NCBI RefSeq assembly: GCF_003589595.1 | Contig: NW_020653726.1 | Coordinates: 16,756,214 to 16,820,213 of the forward strand | Direction: 5' to 3' | Length of the DNA: 64,000 nucleotides | Source: Hyposmocoma kahamanoa | Lineage: Eukaryota > Arthropoda > Insecta > Lepidoptera > Cosmopterigidae | Shown here: in pieces, positions 62,310-64,000 of the stretch | Position numbering within the stretch: the stretch's first letter is position 1 | Layout of the letters: the number at the start of each line of letters is the position of its first letter | Position numbers and translations under genes: made by a program | Notes under the pieces: generated by a model | The model's database searches: none | What the model was told of the DNA's origin: nothing | Seen by the model: the letters and a program-made list of their open reading frames with translations, nothing else

Positions 62310-62470
62310 TTTAATATCAAGAAAGAAAAAAGAAGAAAAACTATAGAAGAAAACTAATTGAAGCAAAATTATATTGAAGAATAGATTATAGAAGAAAATA
62401 ATAGAAGACAAATTATAGAAGAAAAATCATGAAAGAAAAATTATAGAAGAAACATTACAGAAGATTAAAA
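62310..62470 (+). repeat. Purine-rich short repeats in the element leader
   Basis: ATTATAGAAGAAAA-like units recur about seven times, with variable spacing. Confidence 0.7.
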
Positions 62471-62530
62471 TGGAAAAAAAGAAGAGTTAACGTTATAGAA
62501 GACTGCAAGAAAGAAGAAAGAAGCGTACGC

Positions 62531-62641
62531 GCGGTGTCCAGGGTAATCCCGGCCCACGGAGTCCAGGGTATAGCCCGGCCCATGTAGCAGCGGTGTCCAG
62601 GGTAATCCCGGCCCACGGAGTCCAGGGTATAGCCCGGCCCA
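62531..62641 (+). repeat. 59-bp tandem repeat (two units, each with two half-units)
   Basis: GCGGTGTCCAGGGTAATCCC starts at 62531 and 62590. Within a unit, GTCCAGGGTAATCCCGGCCC and GTCCAGGGTATAGCCCGGCC are half-repeats. GC-rich in an A-rich leader. Confidence 0.9.
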
Positions 62642-62858
62642 CCCATCAGTGATGCGGCATGCAGCACTACGACGGAGCGCATCGTGTCATCAACCACGGA
62701 GTCGGCAAGGACCACGTCAAGCGTCTTCATGAGTCATTTTTACTTTCGTGCGGTTCAACATACGTCCGGAGTGAATTATGTTATAATGTAAGTTAGAATA
62801 TTCTTTTATTATTTTGTAGGTATGTAGTAGGTATACAAAGTCGAGTTTAATTTTATGT

Positions 62859-64000
62859 ATGTCTGAGCAATTAAAGGAGATTCATATTAAGATGGATTAT
62901 TTAAGAGAACATTTGTGTAAAATCGGTCCAGAGAGACGTAAAAAAAAGATATTGCTTATAAGAAATTAGAAGCTACTAGCTATTACGAACGTTTGGAAGA
63001 TATTGTGTCTCAATTAAATAAAGAGGTCGACGAACAAAAGCCAAGCTCAGAAGCTTTTCAATATTTTCAACATTTAATTAGCGAAATTAAGAGTAATTAT
63101 AAAAAAAAATTAAATTATTATTAGCTCACGTAGATTCAGGGACTCAAACAACAATGGCGAATTCGTTTGATATAAAAACTGCCATTTCCCTGTTACCTGT
63201 GATGAACGGTCAAGATCTCGTTACTAAACAATTAATTGATAGCATTTTATTATACAGTTCTTTAATAAATGACAGTACACAGACTCAATTGATCGAATTT
63301 GTACTAAAAACTCGACTATCACCTAGTGCTAAATTAAGGTTAAAAAGCACGTACTCTACTGTGAAAGATTTAGTACAGGATATTAGAAAGTTTTTGTTGC
63401 CTAAAAAATCAACAGAAGCTTTACAAACACAGCTTTTCAGAGCAAAACAGGGACGTAGATCGATAGAGGCATTTGGGACGGAGCTAGAGGAGTTGTTTGT
63501 AAATTTGACATTAGCTCAGTCCGATGAGGATAGCGCTAAATTTGACATATTGCGTCCTCTTAACGAGAAAACTGCGATCAAACGATTCGCAGATGGGCTC
63601 TCCGACTCAAGGTTGAGAACCATTGTAGCTTCACGGCAGCTCACATCGCTTCCGGAAGCTATTAGGGTAGCTGTTGATGAAAGTATAATGTCGTCACAGC
63701 AGTCAGAGCAGGTTATGCAGTTTAGGCCGCTTGCCTATAATCGCGGATTTTTACAAGGTTCTTACAAACGCAGTTCTTATGGCCGAACAAATACTTCCAT
63801 TTACCATAACGGTCACAAGAATTCAAGATATAAAAATAATGCAAATAATTATAACAGAAATCATGGAAATCATGGTAACGAAGGTCAAAGAAGTACCTTT
63901 GTAAATTCCAGGCATAGAAGTAAAGACACACGTGACTCGCGTCAGCAGTCACGCGGTGGCCGCGCTCACTTTTCACGGGTTCAGCATAACGTGCATGAGA
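62859..64000 (+). CDS. Gag-like protein of an errantivirus/gypsy-group retroelement, partial
   Basis: Starts at ATG 62859 (MSEQLKEIHIKMDYLREHLC) and is broken twice, at an A8 run (62940-62947) and an A9 run (63101-63109). From about 63110 the frame is open to the window end (about 296 codons). The middle part contains QGRRSIEAFGTELEELFVNL, the Gag signature of insect gypsy-group elements of the TED/17.6 type, preceded by the LSPSAKLR-like and LLPKKSTEALQTQLFRAKQ region. Gag packages the element RNA in the cytoplasm. Near the end it becomes N/R/S-rich (YKNNANNYNRNHGNHGNE), and no CCHC knuckle is visible before the edge. Protease, reverse transcriptase and env, if present, lie beyond 64000. Both breaks are in homopolymers and may be sequence errors. 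Confidence 0.8.

Overview
The window reads as an AT-rich insect nuclear genome segment, most likely from a moth or butterfly. This rests on its repeat content: several tRNA-derived SINE families, the dispersed element beginning AACCGACTTC, Jockey/CR1-like and RTE-like LINE remnants, Penelope-like elements, hAT- and PIF-like miniature elements, and an errantivirus-type Gag. The lepidopteran attribution comes from remembered repeat families and was not searched. There are no bacterial operons, rRNA genes, CRISPR arrays or intact housekeeping genes. Most of the sequence is old, fragmented and nested transposable-element DNA, with small islands that look like host exons inside long introns or between genes. 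Layout: 0-7 kb holds a LINE 3' end, SINE A, and a SINE-like B repeat split by a 1.35-kb hAT-like element with a 7/8 target duplication. A good candidate coding exon (5200-5609, +) follows. 7-16 kb holds LINE pseudogenes, several hairpins, GC-rich palindromic DNA, and the candidate 3'-terminal exons of a minus-strand gene (12979-13306). 16-25 kb has an unidentified GC-rich block, a 52-bp minisatellite, RTE-like LINE tails and a possible exon whose stop codon lies in a SINE. 25-43 kb is repeats: a tandem SINE C dimer, an inverted dimer, a hAT-like MITE, Penelope-like 3' ends at 33.8 and 38.8 kb, and LINE tails with (ACGC)n arrays. 43-54 kb holds many B copies, two clean MITEs, LINE remnants and short candidate exons. 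54-62 kb has a second Penelope-like family with a GIY-YIG domain and a hammerhead-like 3' end, an RTE-like pseudogene and nested Q/B/K repeats. 62-64 kb is the 5' part of an errantivirus-like LTR element running off the right edge. No genes visibly work together. The links are insertion relationships: hAT into B, a PIF-like MITE into an older repeat whose empty site is also present, B into K, and Q into B twice in opposite orientations at nearly the same B position. Exon calls rest on reading frame, splice-site-like boundaries and poly(A) signals only, so they are tentative and unnamed. I found no convincing new multi-gene system. The strongest leads are the uncatalogued exons, the possible SINE-exonisation event, the hammerhead-like Penelope end and the resolved insertion events.
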